Assembly: GCF_020741395.1 (NCBI RefSeq)
Contig: NZ_DYZA01000058.1
Location: forward strand, 1 to 7,597
DNA length: 7,597 nucleotides
Source: Mailhella massiliensis
Lineage (GTDB): Bacteria > Desulfobacterota > Desulfovibrionia > Desulfovibrionales > Desulfovibrionaceae
Direction of reading: 5' to 3'
Below, piece by piece: positions 1 through 6,153 of the stretch. The position numbers and the translations under genes were made by a program. Every line of letters begins with the position of its first letter. Position 1 is the first letter of the stretch. Under the pieces are notes generated by a model. That model did no database searches and had not been told where the DNA came from. It saw only the letters and a program-made list of their open reading frames with translations.

Positions 1-2080
1 TGACCTGTTCCTGATAGACAATGACGCCGTAGGTATCCTTCAGGCAGGGTTCCAGCTCGGGCAGGGGGTAGGTTACCTCTATCTCACCGTGCTTGCGCTT
101 GATGAATTCGTCCACCATGCCCGAATTGAGCGGGCCGGGGCGATAGAGCGCGAGCATGGCCACGAGGTCTTCAAAGCCCGAAGGCTTCAGCATGCGCAGG
201 TATTTGCGCATACCCGTACTTTCCAGCTGGAACACGCCGTCAGTGTCGCCGCGGGAGAGCAGGTCGTAGACGTTGGGATCGTCCGTGGAGAGGTTTTCCA
301 TGTCGGGCGCTTCCTTGCCCTGGCGCACGATGTTCTTTACCGCGTTGGAAATGACGGTCATGGTGCGCAGGCCGAGGAAGTCGAACTTCACTAGGCCCAC
401 CTTTTCCACGAACTTCATGTCGAAGGCGGCTATCTGTTCGCCTTTTCGCCCGGCAAAGAGCGGAAGATACTCCTCCATGGGCTTGTCGGAAACTACCACG
501 CCCGCCGCATGGGTGGAGGCGTGGCGCGTGAGTCCCTCCAGACGGCGGGAAATGTCGATGAGCTTGTGGACTTCCGGGTTGGTCTTGTACTCCGCCGCAA
601 GCTCGGGCACCGTGTCCAGCGCCTTCTGCAGCGTCATCTTGAGATCGGCGGGGATCATCTTGGCGATGCGCGTCGTCTCGTTGAACGGGATGCCCATGGC
701 GCGGCCCACGTCCTTCACCACGGCCTTGGCCTTCATCTTCCCGAAGGCGGCTATCTGCGAGACCTTGTCCTTGCCGTACTTCTTCGTGACATAGTCGAGC
801 ACTTCAAGCCGCCTGTCTTCGCAGAAGTCCACGTCGATATCGGGCATGCTCACGCGCTCCACGTTGAGGAAGCGTTCGAAGAAGAGCTTGTTGGGCAAGG
901 GGTCGATGGAGGTGATGCGGAGCGCCCATGCCGCCACGGAACCGGCGGCCGATCCGCGGCCCGGGCCTACAGGGATGCCGTTGTTCTTGGCCCAGTTGAT
1001 GTAGTCCTGCACAATGAGGAAATAGCCGGGGAAGCCCATGTCGCAGATGACTTTAAGCTCCATCTCCAGCCTGTCGCGGTATTCCTGGACGTTGATGGTA
1101 TCCTTGTGCGGATGTTTTTCCAGGCGTTTTTCCAGCCCTTCCCGCGCCATGCGGCAGAACTCGCTGGCGAGTGTCATGCCTTCGGGCAGCTCGTACACAG
1201 GGAAGTGATAGGGCGGCGCATGGAGCTGGATTTCCAGGTGACAGCACTGGTCTGCGATTTTGAGCGTGTTCTCCATGGCCTCGCTCGGGACGCCCGGAAG
1301 GCCGGCGCGCATTTCCTCTTCCGATTTATAGTAGAGGTCGCGCGCCTCGAAGCGGAAGCGCTTGGCGTCGTCCACCTTGGCCTGCGTCTGTATGCAGAGC
1401 AGTATGTCGTGGGCTTCCACGTCGTCGGCGTTCAGGTAATGGCAGTCGTTGGTGGCCACGAGGGGCAGGCCCGTGGCGTCGGCAAGCTTCATGATGCCTG
1501 CATTGACCTGCGCCTGCTCCGGCAGGCTGTTGGCCTGCACTTCCAGATAGAAGCGGTCGGGAAAGAGCGCGGCGTATTCCTTCGCTATGTCCACGGCGTC
1601 CTGGAAGGTGCCGCCCCCGGTGATGAGCTTGTTCGTGCCTAAAAGCGTGCGGGGAAGTTCGCCCGCCACGCAGGCGGAAAGGGCGATGAGCCCGTCGGTG
1701 CAGCCTTTCAGCATCTTCTTGTCGATGCGGGGCTTGTAGTGGAAGCCGTCGAGCCAGCTGCGGCTGACAAGGTGCATGAGGTTCTTGTAGCCCGTGGGGT
1801 TCTGCGCCAGCAGGATGAGGTGATGCCGCACGCGGGCGAAATCGGAGGTCTTGTCGGTATGGTCGCGCGTGACGTAGACCTCGCAGCCGATGATGGGGGG
1901 GATGCCCACGTCCTTGCAGGCCGAATAGAAATAGGCCGTGCCGAAGAGGTTGCCGTGATCGGTAATGGCTGCGGCGGGCATGCCGAGCTCCTTGGCCTTC
2001 TTGGCCAGGTCGGCCACGCGTATGGCCCCGTCCAGCAGGCTGAACTCCGTATGACAATGAAGATGCACAAAATCCGACAT
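1..2080 (-). CDS. dnaE: DNA polymerase III subunit alpha, N-terminal 693 residues (3' end outside window)
   Basis: This is the replicative polymerase catalytic subunit, which elongates DNA within the holoenzyme. The reading frame starts at the ATG complementary to 2078-2080, preceded by GGAG five to six bases upstream, and stays open to the window edge. About 60% of a usual ~1150-residue DnaE is present. An N-terminal PHP domain opens with HLHCHTEFSLLDG (residues 6-18) and ITDHG (39-43). The Pol III palm follows, with PGRGSAAGS at about 372-380 and PDIDVDF, whose D414 and D416 align with E. coli D401 and D403. FDFLGL carries D567, the counterpart of E. coli D555, so the catalytic triad is complete. 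The nine PHP metal ligands also look conserved: H8, H10, D17, H42, E67, H87, C137, D212 and H214. The tau-binding C-terminus and OB fold lie outside the window. The gene is divergent from the small membrane protein cluster. The family assignment is secure; PolC is excluded by the domain order. Confidence 0.98.
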   Translation of the reverse strand, partial: MSDFVHLHCHTEFSLLDGAIRVADLAKKAKELGMPAAAITDHGNLFGTAYFYSACKDVGIPPIIGCEVYVTRDHTDKTSDFARVRHHLILLAQNPTGYKNLMHLVSRSWLDGFHYKPRIDKKMLKGCTDGLIALSACVAGELPRTLLGTNKLITGGGTFQDAVDIAKEYAALFPDRFYLEVQANSLPEQAQVNAGIMKLADATGLPLVATNDCHYLNADDVEAHDILLCIQTQAKVDDAKRFRFEARDLYYKSEEEMRAGLPGVPSEAMENTLKIADQCCHLEIQLHAPPYHFPVYELPEGMTLASEFCRMAREGLEKRLEKHPHKDTINVQEYRDRLEMELKVICDMGFPGYFLIVQDYINWAKNNGIPVGPGRGSAAGSVAAWALRITSIDPLPNKLFFERFLNVERVSMPDIDVDFCEDRRLEVLDYVTKKYGKDKVSQIAAFGKMKAKAVVKDVGRAMGIPFNETTRIAKMIPADLKMTLQKALDTVPELAAEYKTNPEVHKLIDISRRLEGLTRHASTHAAGVVVSDKPMEEYLPLFAGRKGEQIAAFDMKFVEKVGLVKFDFLGLRTMTVISNAVKNIVRQGKEAPDMENLSTDDPNVYDLLSRGDTDGVFQLESTGMRKYLRMLKPSGFEDLVAMLALYRPGPLNSGMVDEFIKRKHGEIEVTYPLPELEPCLKDTYGVIVYQEQV

Positions 2081-2212
2081 GACTTCTCCGATGATGAATC
2101 CGTGCCCTGTCGTAGCATACCCCCTTCCTTCCGTAAAGCTCGCAGCGCGCCGGCGAAGACGGCCCGGCGGCGGCTATGCGGGGGCGCGCGGGGCCGGGGA
2201 GGGCTGCGGCCC

Positions 2213-2241
2213 TTGCGTCCTGCCTGCGCAGGCGGTATCAT
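2213..2241 (+). promoter_or_regulatory. Possible sigma70 promoter for the 2271-4148 cluster, with a palindromic spacer
   Basis: TTGCGT at 2213-2218 and TATCAT at 2236-2241 are separated by exactly 17 bases. The -10 matches consensus at five of six positions, but the -35 matches only in TTG. Transcription would start near 2248 and give a leader of about 23 nt containing the ribosome binding site. The spacer contains the perfect 12-bp palindrome GCCTGCGCAGGC (2222-2233), which could be an operator half-buried under polymerase or may be chance in GC-rich DNA. The divergent gap 2081-2270 is otherwise very GC-rich. I see no convincing dnaE promoter in it, only a weak TATGCT on the minus strand near 2115-2120. 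Confidence 0.4.
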
Positions 2242-2257
2242 GGGGGGAAATTTTTTC

Positions 2258-2263
2258 AAGGAG
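2258..2263 (+). promoter_or_regulatory. Ribosome binding site AAGGAG that decides a TTG start
   Basis: AAGGAG lies seven bases before the TTG at 2271. It fixes the start of the small membrane protein at that TTG, because the upstream in-frame ATG at 2079 would add a low-complexity, non-conserved-looking stretch and overlaps the dnaE start. Confidence 0.75.
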
Positions 2264-2270
2264 CGTTTTT

Positions 2271-2501
2271 TTGGCTCAGGTACTGGAAAGCCTTTTCACA
2301 GGCAAGCTCAGCGGCGTCGTCATCATGGTGCTCGTGTCCGCTGCGGTGATATTTTTTCTGCGGGTTCTCTACGGCCCCCGAGGATTTTTCCGCGACCCGA
2401 AATGGGATGAGAGCAACCGGCGCATCCGCATGCAGGAAGCCGAGGAGCGGGAACGCCGCCTGAAGGAATGGCAGGACAAGGGAGAGGAACATGACGACTG
2501 A
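2271..2501 (+). CDS. Small single-helix membrane protein with a charged C-terminal tail (76 aa)
   Basis: I do not recognise a named family. Starting at the TTG placed by a strong AAGGAG, the product has a short N-terminus (AQVLESLFTGKLSG) and one hydrophobic helix at about residues 15-33 (VVIMVLVSAAVIFFLRVLY). A GPRGFFRDPKWDE segment follows, then a highly charged, probably helical tail rich in E, R and K (about residues 50-76) that could form a coiled coil. The helix followed by positive residues suggests a membrane anchor with the tail in the cytoplasm. Its last 11 bases overlap the start of the HD-domain gene, so the two are probably translationally coupled. It may anchor or recruit the soluble phosphohydrolases encoded downstream; that is inference from context only. 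TTG initiation implies modest expression. Confidence 0.8.
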   Translation: MAQVLESLFTGKLSGVVIMVLVSAAVIFFLRVLYGPRGFFRDPKWDESNRRIRMQEAEERERRLKEWQDKGEEHDD

Positions 2502-3288
2502 CCTTTCCGTGCATCGCGCACGCTTTCTCGCCTACACGGAGCGCTTTTGCGACGTGCCCGACGCCGCCCCCCTGCGCCTCAAGGTGGAACACACCTTCAA
2601 GGTGCTGGAACACGCCGGAGCCGTTGTGGATTCCCTGGAGGGCAGGGTCGAGGCAACGCTCTGCCGCGCGGCGCTTCTTGGGGCCCTGTATCATGATTGC
2701 GGGCGCTTTCCCCAGTTTCAGCGCTATCGCACCTTCATGGACGCAACATCCGTCAATCACGCACTTTTGAGCTTTCACACCATGCGCGACGAGGGCTTTT
2801 TGCGCGAGGAAGAACCCGGGGTGCGCGGCCTTGCCCAGTGCGCCGTACTTCTGCACAACCGCCATATACTCCCCGCACTCCTTTCCCCGGAAGCGCGTTT
2901 TGTGACCGATATCGTGCGCGACAGCGACAAGCTCGACATTTTCCGCATCATGGTGAGCTACCTGCACAGCGCCCTGCCGGAAAGGGACGCCGTGCTCCTG
3001 CATGTGAAGGACGACCCGGAAAGCTGGTCGCAGACTGTGGCGGACGACGTGCTTGCAGGCCGTGTGGCATGTTATTCCGATCTGCGATTCGTCAACGATT
3101 TCCGTCTGCTTCTCGGCACATGGATGCTGGAGCTGCGTTTTGTCGCCACGCGCCGCGCGCTTGCGGAAAGCGGCCTTATGGAGGCCGTGCTTGCGGGCCT
3201 GCCGGACGATCCGCGACTTCTTCCCGCGAAGGAGAAGCTTTTCGCTCTGCTTGAAGCGTGCAGAGAAAGCCGCGAAGAGGAGCTCTGA
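2491..3288 (+). CDS. HD-domain metal-dependent phosphohydrolase (265 aa)
   Basis: This is a predicted cytoplasmic phosphohydrolase of the HD superfamily; its substrate is unknown. The metal-site residues appear in the expected order: H34 (KVEHTFKV), the H68-D69 doublet (ALYHDCGRFPQF), H90 (SVNHALLSF), H122 (LLHNRH) and an aspartate in RDSDKLDIFRI (D144 or D146). The HDxGRFxQxxRYxTFxD-type stretch resembles a broad group of stand-alone HD hydrolases rather than ppGpp synthetase/hydrolases or c-di-GMP HD-GYP proteins, because the GYP motif is absent. No signal peptide, membrane segment or extra domain is visible, and the C-terminal ~100 residues are helical-looking. The ATG at 2491 has GGGAGAGG just upstream and overlaps the previous gene by 11 bp. 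The stop overlaps the next ATG in TGATG, so the gene sits between two probable coupling points. Family membership is firm; function is not. Confidence 0.93.
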   Translation: MTTDLSVHRARFLAYTERFCDVPDAAPLRLKVEHTFKVLEHAGAVVDSLEGRVEATLCRAALLGALYHDCGRFPQFQRYRTFMDATSVNHALLSFHTMRDEGFLREEEPGVRGLAQCAVLLHNRHILPALLSPEARFVTDIVRDSDKLDIFRIMVSYLHSALPERDAVLLHVKDDPESWSQTVADDVLAGRVACYSDLRFVNDFRLLLGTWMLELRFVATRRALAESGLMEAVLAGLPDDPRLLPAKEKLFALLEACRESREEEL

Positions 3289-4148
3289 TGCGCATCCTTT
3301 TTCTCGGCGACGTGGTGGGCAAGGCTGGCAGGCTTGCGGTAAAGGATTTTCTGCCCGAACTCAGGGAGGAGTATCGCCCGGACGTGGTCCTTGCCAATGC
3401 GGAGAACATTGCCGGGGGCCTCGGCATGACCTGCGATACGCTGGACGAGCTTTTTTCCTGCGGCGTGGATCTCGTGACTGCGGGCAATCATGTGTGGAGG
3501 CACAGGGAGATTTTTTCCCGCCTGGAGGCGGACAGGCGCGTGGTGCGGCCCGTCAACTATCCCGAAGGTTCGCCGGGCAGGGGGCGTCTGGTGCACACTT
3601 TGAAGGACGGCCGCAGGCTCGCCCTGTTCAACGCCCTCGGAACGGTATTCATGGAGCCGCTCTCCTGTCCTTTCCGCGCGGCCCTTTCCTGGCTGGAAGG
3701 CGCGCCCGGGCTGGGAATACACGCAGCCGGGGGAACTTCCGGCCATGAACTGGAGGGGGTCCTTGTCCGCCTGGTGGACTTTCATGCCGAAAGCACGGGC
3801 GAGAAAAAGGCGCTCGGCTGGGCCCTGGACGGCAAGGTGAGCGCCGTGCTCGGCACGCATACCCATGTACAGACGGCGGACGCGCAGATCCTGCCCAAAG
3901 GCACGGCGTACATGAGCGACCTCGGCATGTGCGGGGTGGAGCAGTCTTCCCTGGGTATGGATGCCGATGTTGCCGTGGCGCGTTTTCTTACCCGCATGCC
4001 CCATGCCTTCAAGCCTGCGCGCGGGCCCGTTTCGCTGAACGGCGCCTATCTGGATATCGACGATGCTACGGGCCTTGCCCGGGAGATACGCGCCGTGCGC
4101 TGCCGCTGCCCGGCCGCTTCCGCAGGGGCCCCGGCAGAGGAAGGCTGA
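3288..4148 (+). CDS. ymdB: YmdB/TIGR00282-type metallophosphoesterase (286 aa)
   Basis: This is a binuclear-metal phosphoesterase of the family typified by B. subtilis YmdB, reported to hydrolyse 2',3'-cyclic nucleotides and to affect biofilm regulation. It is unrelated to the E. coli macrodomain protein of the same name. Visible ligands are D8 (FLGDVVG), E39-N40 (NAENIAGG), N67-H68 (GNHVW), H166 (VDFHAE) and H191/H193 (GTHTHVQTAD); all expected positions are filled. The protein is slightly longer than usual (~260). The surplus is an insertion around residues 137-157 (GAPGLGIHAAGG region) and a short Ala/Pro-rich tail. I chose the ATG at 3288 because its stop/start overlap with the HD gene (TGATG) and GAGGAG upstream fit, and because family members begin MRILFLGD. 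An upstream in-frame ATG at 3258 lies inside the HD gene. In Bacillus the homologue follows RNase Y, an HD-domain RNase. Confidence 0.95.
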   Translation: MRILFLGDVVGKAGRLAVKDFLPELREEYRPDVVLANAENIAGGLGMTCDTLDELFSCGVDLVTAGNHVWRHREIFSRLEADRRVVRPVNYPEGSPGRGRLVHTLKDGRRLALFNALGTVFMEPLSCPFRAALSWLEGAPGLGIHAAGGTSGHELEGVLVRLVDFHAESTGEKKALGWALDGKVSAVLGTHTHVQTADAQILPKGTAYMSDLGMCGVEQSSLGMDADVAVARFLTRMPHAFKPARGPVSLNGAYLDIDDATGLAREIRAVRCRCPAASAGAPAEEG

Positions 4149-4221
4149 GGCGGGGCTTGTATTTTTACCCGATAAGCGTAGTTTTTCCCCATCCCATTTT
4201 AGTTCTAGCGAGGTTGTTCCT

Positions 4222-4977
4222 ATGAAGAAGCTGATGGCTGCCAACTGGAAAATGTATAAGACCGGCTCCGAAGCCGTTGCCACGGTGAAGGAAATGGCTG
4301 AAATCCTGAAGGGTAAGGCCCCCGAAGGCCGTGATATCATCGTGTTCGTGCCCTTCACCGCCCTGGAGAAGGCCTCCGAGGCCATGGGCGCCATTGAAGG
4401 CGCCGCTACCGGCGCGGAAAACGTGTATCCCGCCCCGGAAGGCGCCTTCACCGGGGAAATCTCTCCCGTCATGATCAAGGCCTGCGGCGCTTCCTGGGTG
4501 CTCACGGGCCATTCCGAACGCCGCCACATCCTCGGCGAGAGCGACAGCTTCGTGGGCGAAAAGACCGCCTTCGCTCTGGAAAACGGCCTGCGCGTCATGC
4601 TCTGCATCGGTGAAACTCTGGAAGAACGCGAAGCAGGCCTTCTGCGCAACGTGCTGGAGCGCCAGCTCAAGCTGGGCCTGAAGGGCGTCGCTGCCGGCAC
4701 TCCCGTGGAATCCCTGGCCATAGCCTATGAACCCGTGTGGGCCATAGGCACCGGCAAGACCGCCACCACCGACGACATTGTGGAAACTCATGCCATTTGC
4801 CGTGAGCTCATGCGTGAAATCCTGGGCGACAGGGCCGACGAAACTCCCCTCCTGTACGGCGGCAGCGTGAAGCCCGCCAATGCCGGCAGCATCCTCGCAC
4901 TTGACAATGTGGACGGTGTGCTGGTAGGAGGTGCTTCTTTGAAGGCTGACAGTTTTACTCAGATCATCAATGCCTAG
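4222..4977 (+). CDS. tpiA: Triosephosphate isomerase (251 aa)
   Basis: This cytoplasmic glycolytic/gluconeogenic enzyme interconverts dihydroxyacetone phosphate and glyceraldehyde 3-phosphate. It is full length for the family, with all hallmark motifs: N8 and K10 in AANWKM, the electrophile H97 in LTGHSERR, C128 in LCIGE, the catalytic base E170 in AYEPVWAIGTGKTA (which includes phosphate-gripping loop 6), YGGSV near residue 214, and the DGVLVGGASL phosphate loop. The ATG at 4222 has GAGG eight bases upstream. It starts the conserved MKKLMAANWKM, whereas the open frame from 4063 runs back through the end of the preceding gene. Codon choice (GAA, CTG, AAG, GGC) is more biased than in the two genes upstream, as expected for a highly expressed enzyme. 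A 73-bp AT-richer gap precedes it, so it may have its own promoter, although no clear -35/-10 pair is visible. SecG follows after 16 bp, a common bacterial pairing. Confidence 0.98.
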   Translation: MKKLMAANWKMYKTGSEAVATVKEMAEILKGKAPEGRDIIVFVPFTALEKASEAMGAIEGAATGAENVYPAPEGAFTGEISPVMIKACGASWVLTGHSERRHILGESDSFVGEKTAFALENGLRVMLCIGETLEEREAGLLRNVLERQLKLGLKGVAAGTPVESLAIAYEPVWAIGTGKTATTDDIVETHAICRELMREILGDRADETPLLYGGSVKPANAGSILALDNVDGVLVGGASLKADSFTQIINA

Positions 4978-4993
4978 TTAAGGAGCATTTCGC

Positions 4994-5515
4994 GTGCAGA
5001 CAGCCATCCTGACCCTTCATGTTATCGTATGCATCATCCTTGTCGTGCTGGTTCTTCTGCAGTCCGGCCGTGAAGGTATGGGCGTTATCTTTGGTGGTGG
5101 CGGCAACAGTTCCGTGTTCGGCAGCGCCGGCGCAGGCGGCGTCCTTGCCAAGCTGACCACGTTCCTGGCCGTTATCTTCATCTGCACCTCTCTGGGGTAC
5201 AACATCATGACGAGTTCCACCCGCACGTCGCAGGAATCGGTGCTTGATGTTCAGTTTGAAGAAGTGCCCGCCGCCCCGGCTCAGGTTCCTGCTGCCGCCC
5301 CGGCTCCTGCCGCTTCCGAAGCTGCGGCTCCCGCCGCCCAGCCTGAAGCTGCCGCTCCCGCCGCTGCCCCCGAACAGGCTCCGGCCGCTGAAGCTGCCGC
5401 TCCTGTTGCAGAACAGCCCTCCGCTCCGGCCCCGGCTGCCGAGCCCGAACAGAGCCCGGCGACTGAAGCTGCCGCCCCGGCCGCTCCCGCGGCGTCTGCG
5501 GAAAGCGCGCAGTAA
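4994..5515 (+). CDS. secG: Protein-export membrane protein SecG with a long Ala/Pro/Glu-rich tail (173 aa)
   Basis: SecG is the small accessory subunit of the SecYEG translocon in the inner membrane and assists SecA-driven export. The first ~75 residues are typical: a transmembrane helix at about 4-22 ending in LLQSGREG, the glycine-rich MGVIFGGGGNSSVFGSAGAGG loop (split here as residues 29-34 and 35-49), and a second helix at about 52-72 with KLTTFLAVIF. After residue ~90 comes an 80-residue low-complexity tail of Ala, Pro and Glu repeats, roughly doubling the usual length. The start is a GTG at 4994, eight bases after AAGGAG (4980-4985), and it gives the expected short N-terminus. The gene is 16 bp downstream of tpiA and ends just before a strong terminator, so the pair is probably cotranscribed. 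The core assignment is secure; the role of the tail is unknown. Confidence 0.96.
   Translation: MQTAILTLHVIVCIILVVLVLLQSGREGMGVIFGGGGNSSVFGSAGAGGVLAKLTTFLAVIFICTSLGYNIMTSSTRTSQESVLDVQFEEVPAAPAQVPAAAPAPAASEAAAPAAQPEAAAPAAAPEQAPAAEAAAPVAEQPSAPAPAAEPEQSPATEAAAPAAPAASAESAQ
5343..5475 (+). repeat. In-frame imperfect repeats encoding the SecG Ala/Pro/Glu tail
   Basis: The 16-mer CTGAAGCTGCCGCTCC occurs at 5343-5358 and again at 5388-5403, exactly 45 bp (15 codons) apart. A shorter copy, CTGAAGCTGCCGC, lies at 5463-5475, 75 bp further on. All are in frame and encode EAAAP units followed by PEQ/AEQ-like spacers. The array probably grew and shrinks by slippage or unequal recombination. Confidence 0.7.
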
Positions 5516-5531
5516 GAGAGCTTTGATTTCC

Positions 5532-5570
5532 GAAAAAAGAGCGCTTCGTGTGAGGCGCTCTTTTCTTTTA
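5532..5570 (+). terminator. Intrinsic terminator after secG
   Basis: AAAAGAGCGCTTC (5535-5547) pairs with GAGGCGCTCTTTT (5552-5564) around a GTGT loop. The stem is 13 bp with one G-U pair and is followed by CTTTT. It starts about 17 bases after the secG stop. The A-run on the left arm gives a T-run on the other strand, so it could work in both directions. Confidence 0.9.
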
Positions 5571-5942
5571 AACGCGGGTCGGGGAAAAGGGCGGATGCGG
5601 GCAGGGCCGTCTTTTCCCGGGAGAGCTTCTTTGAAGATGAGTTCCCGGCCGCGCCCGTCCACAGTCCCGGCGCGTGCACGAAAATGCGCTTGCCGCGCAA
5701 AGAGTGGCAGGAAAAGTACGCTGTTCCCCATCATGCGTGCGGAAGACGTTTTTTTGCCCGTGCGAGGAGCGCGGCCACATGGCCCGTGGCGTCTGCCTTA
5801 CCCGAAAAACCAGCTTCTCCCGGCTCTTTCCTGACGGCTTGTCCTATCCCGGCACGGGGCGCGAAAAAGTCTTTCGAGGATGCGGGGCTTGTCGATTGCT
5901 CTCTTTTCTCTCACTGTGCGGAAGGCCGCTGTTCCGCCGCCG
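5571..5942. other. Gene-poor stretch with no identified feature
   Basis: These ~370 bp between the secG terminator and the exporter promoter region hold nothing I can assign. Several frames are open on both strands, but they have no ribosome binding site at a sensible start. Their products are Arg/Cys/Ala/Pro-rich without recognisable motifs. No tRNA, riboswitch or long inverted repeat is visible. It could hide a small RNA or a decayed gene. Confidence 0.6.
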
Positions 5943-5969
5943 GAGTCCCGCCTTGTCGGGGCTTTTCTT
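5943..5969 (+). terminator. Possible intrinsic terminator upstream of the exporter promoter
   Basis: AGTCCCG (5944-5950) pairs with CGGGGCT (5957-5963), with one G-U pair, around a six-base loop, and is followed by TTTCTT. It ends six bases before the -35 of the exporter promoter and would insulate that promoter from read-through or end an unrecognised transcript in the preceding gap. The stem is short, so confidence is moderate to low. Confidence 0.4.
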
Positions 5970-5974
5970 ACGCA

Positions 5975-6003
5975 TTGACAGGGGGCGGGGCGTTTTTTAT
6001 AGA
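5975..6003 (+). promoter_or_regulatory. Near-consensus sigma70 promoter for the exporter pair
   Basis: A perfect TTGACA (5975-5980) is followed by a 17-base spacer and TATAGA (5998-6003). The spacer is G-rich in its first half (GGGGGCGGGG) and ends in a T-run touching the -10. Transcription should start near 6010, leaving about 144 nt before the exporter ATG. Confidence 0.78.
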
Positions 6004-6009
6004 TGCGGC

Positions 6010-6153
6010 TGCCCTCCCTTGTATGCGTCATGAGTTTTTCTTCTGCGGCAGGAGGGTACAGGCGTATGGTTTTGGATGCTCCTCTTGTGCGGAGATTCCG
6101 GGATTTCCTCCCTGCGGGCGGAAAAGCTCCTTCTTTAAAGTGATGGTTTAACT
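6010..6153 (+). promoter_or_regulatory. Predicted structured mRNA leader of the exporter operon
   Basis: The predicted 144-nt leader begins almost at TGCCCTCC (6010-6017). This can form an 8-bp stem (one G-U) with GGAGGGTA (6051-6058), a segment containing the only strong Shine-Dalgarno sequence in the leader. Further segments able to pair with the same Shine-Dalgarno are CTCCT at 6079-6083, CCTCC at 6107-6111 and CTCCT at 6127-6131, so alternative folds are possible. It matches no riboswitch class I recognise. Pairings were found by eye and no energies were computed. Confidence 0.35.
6066..6143 (+). CDS. Putative 25-residue leader ORF upstream of the exporter
   Basis: ATG at 6066 lies nine bases after AGGAGGG (6050-6056), a stronger ribosome binding site than that of any large gene here. 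The product begins MVLDAPLVRRFRDFLP, and the TGA at 6141-6143 falls ten bases before the exporter ATG at 6154. That ATG has no evident Shine-Dalgarno of its own (AAAGTGATGGTTTAACT precedes it). The arrangement suits a leader peptide whose translation delivers ribosomes to the exporter gene. It has no run of Thr or Ser codons, so a classical attenuator sensing those amino acids is not supported. It may be fortuitous. Confidence 0.35.
   Translation: MVLDAPLVRRFRDFLPAGGKAPSLK

Noticed and set aside
509..1642. Long plus-strand open frame (377 codons) opposite dnaE
   Set aside because: It is antisense to conserved DnaE sequence, its product is low-complexity and rich in His/Val/Gly as expected from a GC-rich reverse complement, and it has no ribosome binding site or motif.
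2079..2270. Upstream ATG start for the small membrane protein
   Set aside because: It would overlap the dnaE start and add a 64-residue Arg/Gly/Pro-rich stretch, whereas AAGGAG seven bases before the TTG at 2271 gives a compact membrane protein.
4157..4184. Promoter-like TTGTAT with TAGTTT 16 bases on, in the gap before tpiA
   Set aside because: Both hexamers match consensus poorly. The gap is AT-richer than its surroundings and could hold a promoter, but no pair is convincing.
3072..4721. 549-codon minus-strand open frame across the HD, ymdB and tpiA genes
   Set aside because: It runs opposite three well-supported genes with intact catalytic motifs. Its length reflects high GC at third positions, and its product has no recognisable domain.
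4967..5734. Minus-strand open frame with Gly/Ser/Arg-rich repeats opposite secG
   Set aside because: The repeats are the complement of the Ala/Pro codon repeats of the SecG tail, and the frame also crosses the secG terminator.
5975..5992. G-quadruplex in the exporter promoter spacer
   Set aside because: Only two adjacent G-runs, plus one distant run, are present. Four suitably spaced runs are not available.
5684..6151. 155-codon plus-strand open frame ending just before the exporter ATG
   Set aside because: It lacks a ribosome binding site, spans a probable terminator and a strong promoter, and is a Cys/Arg/Ala-rich sequence without motifs. The shorter ORF at 6066-6143 in another frame has a much better SD.
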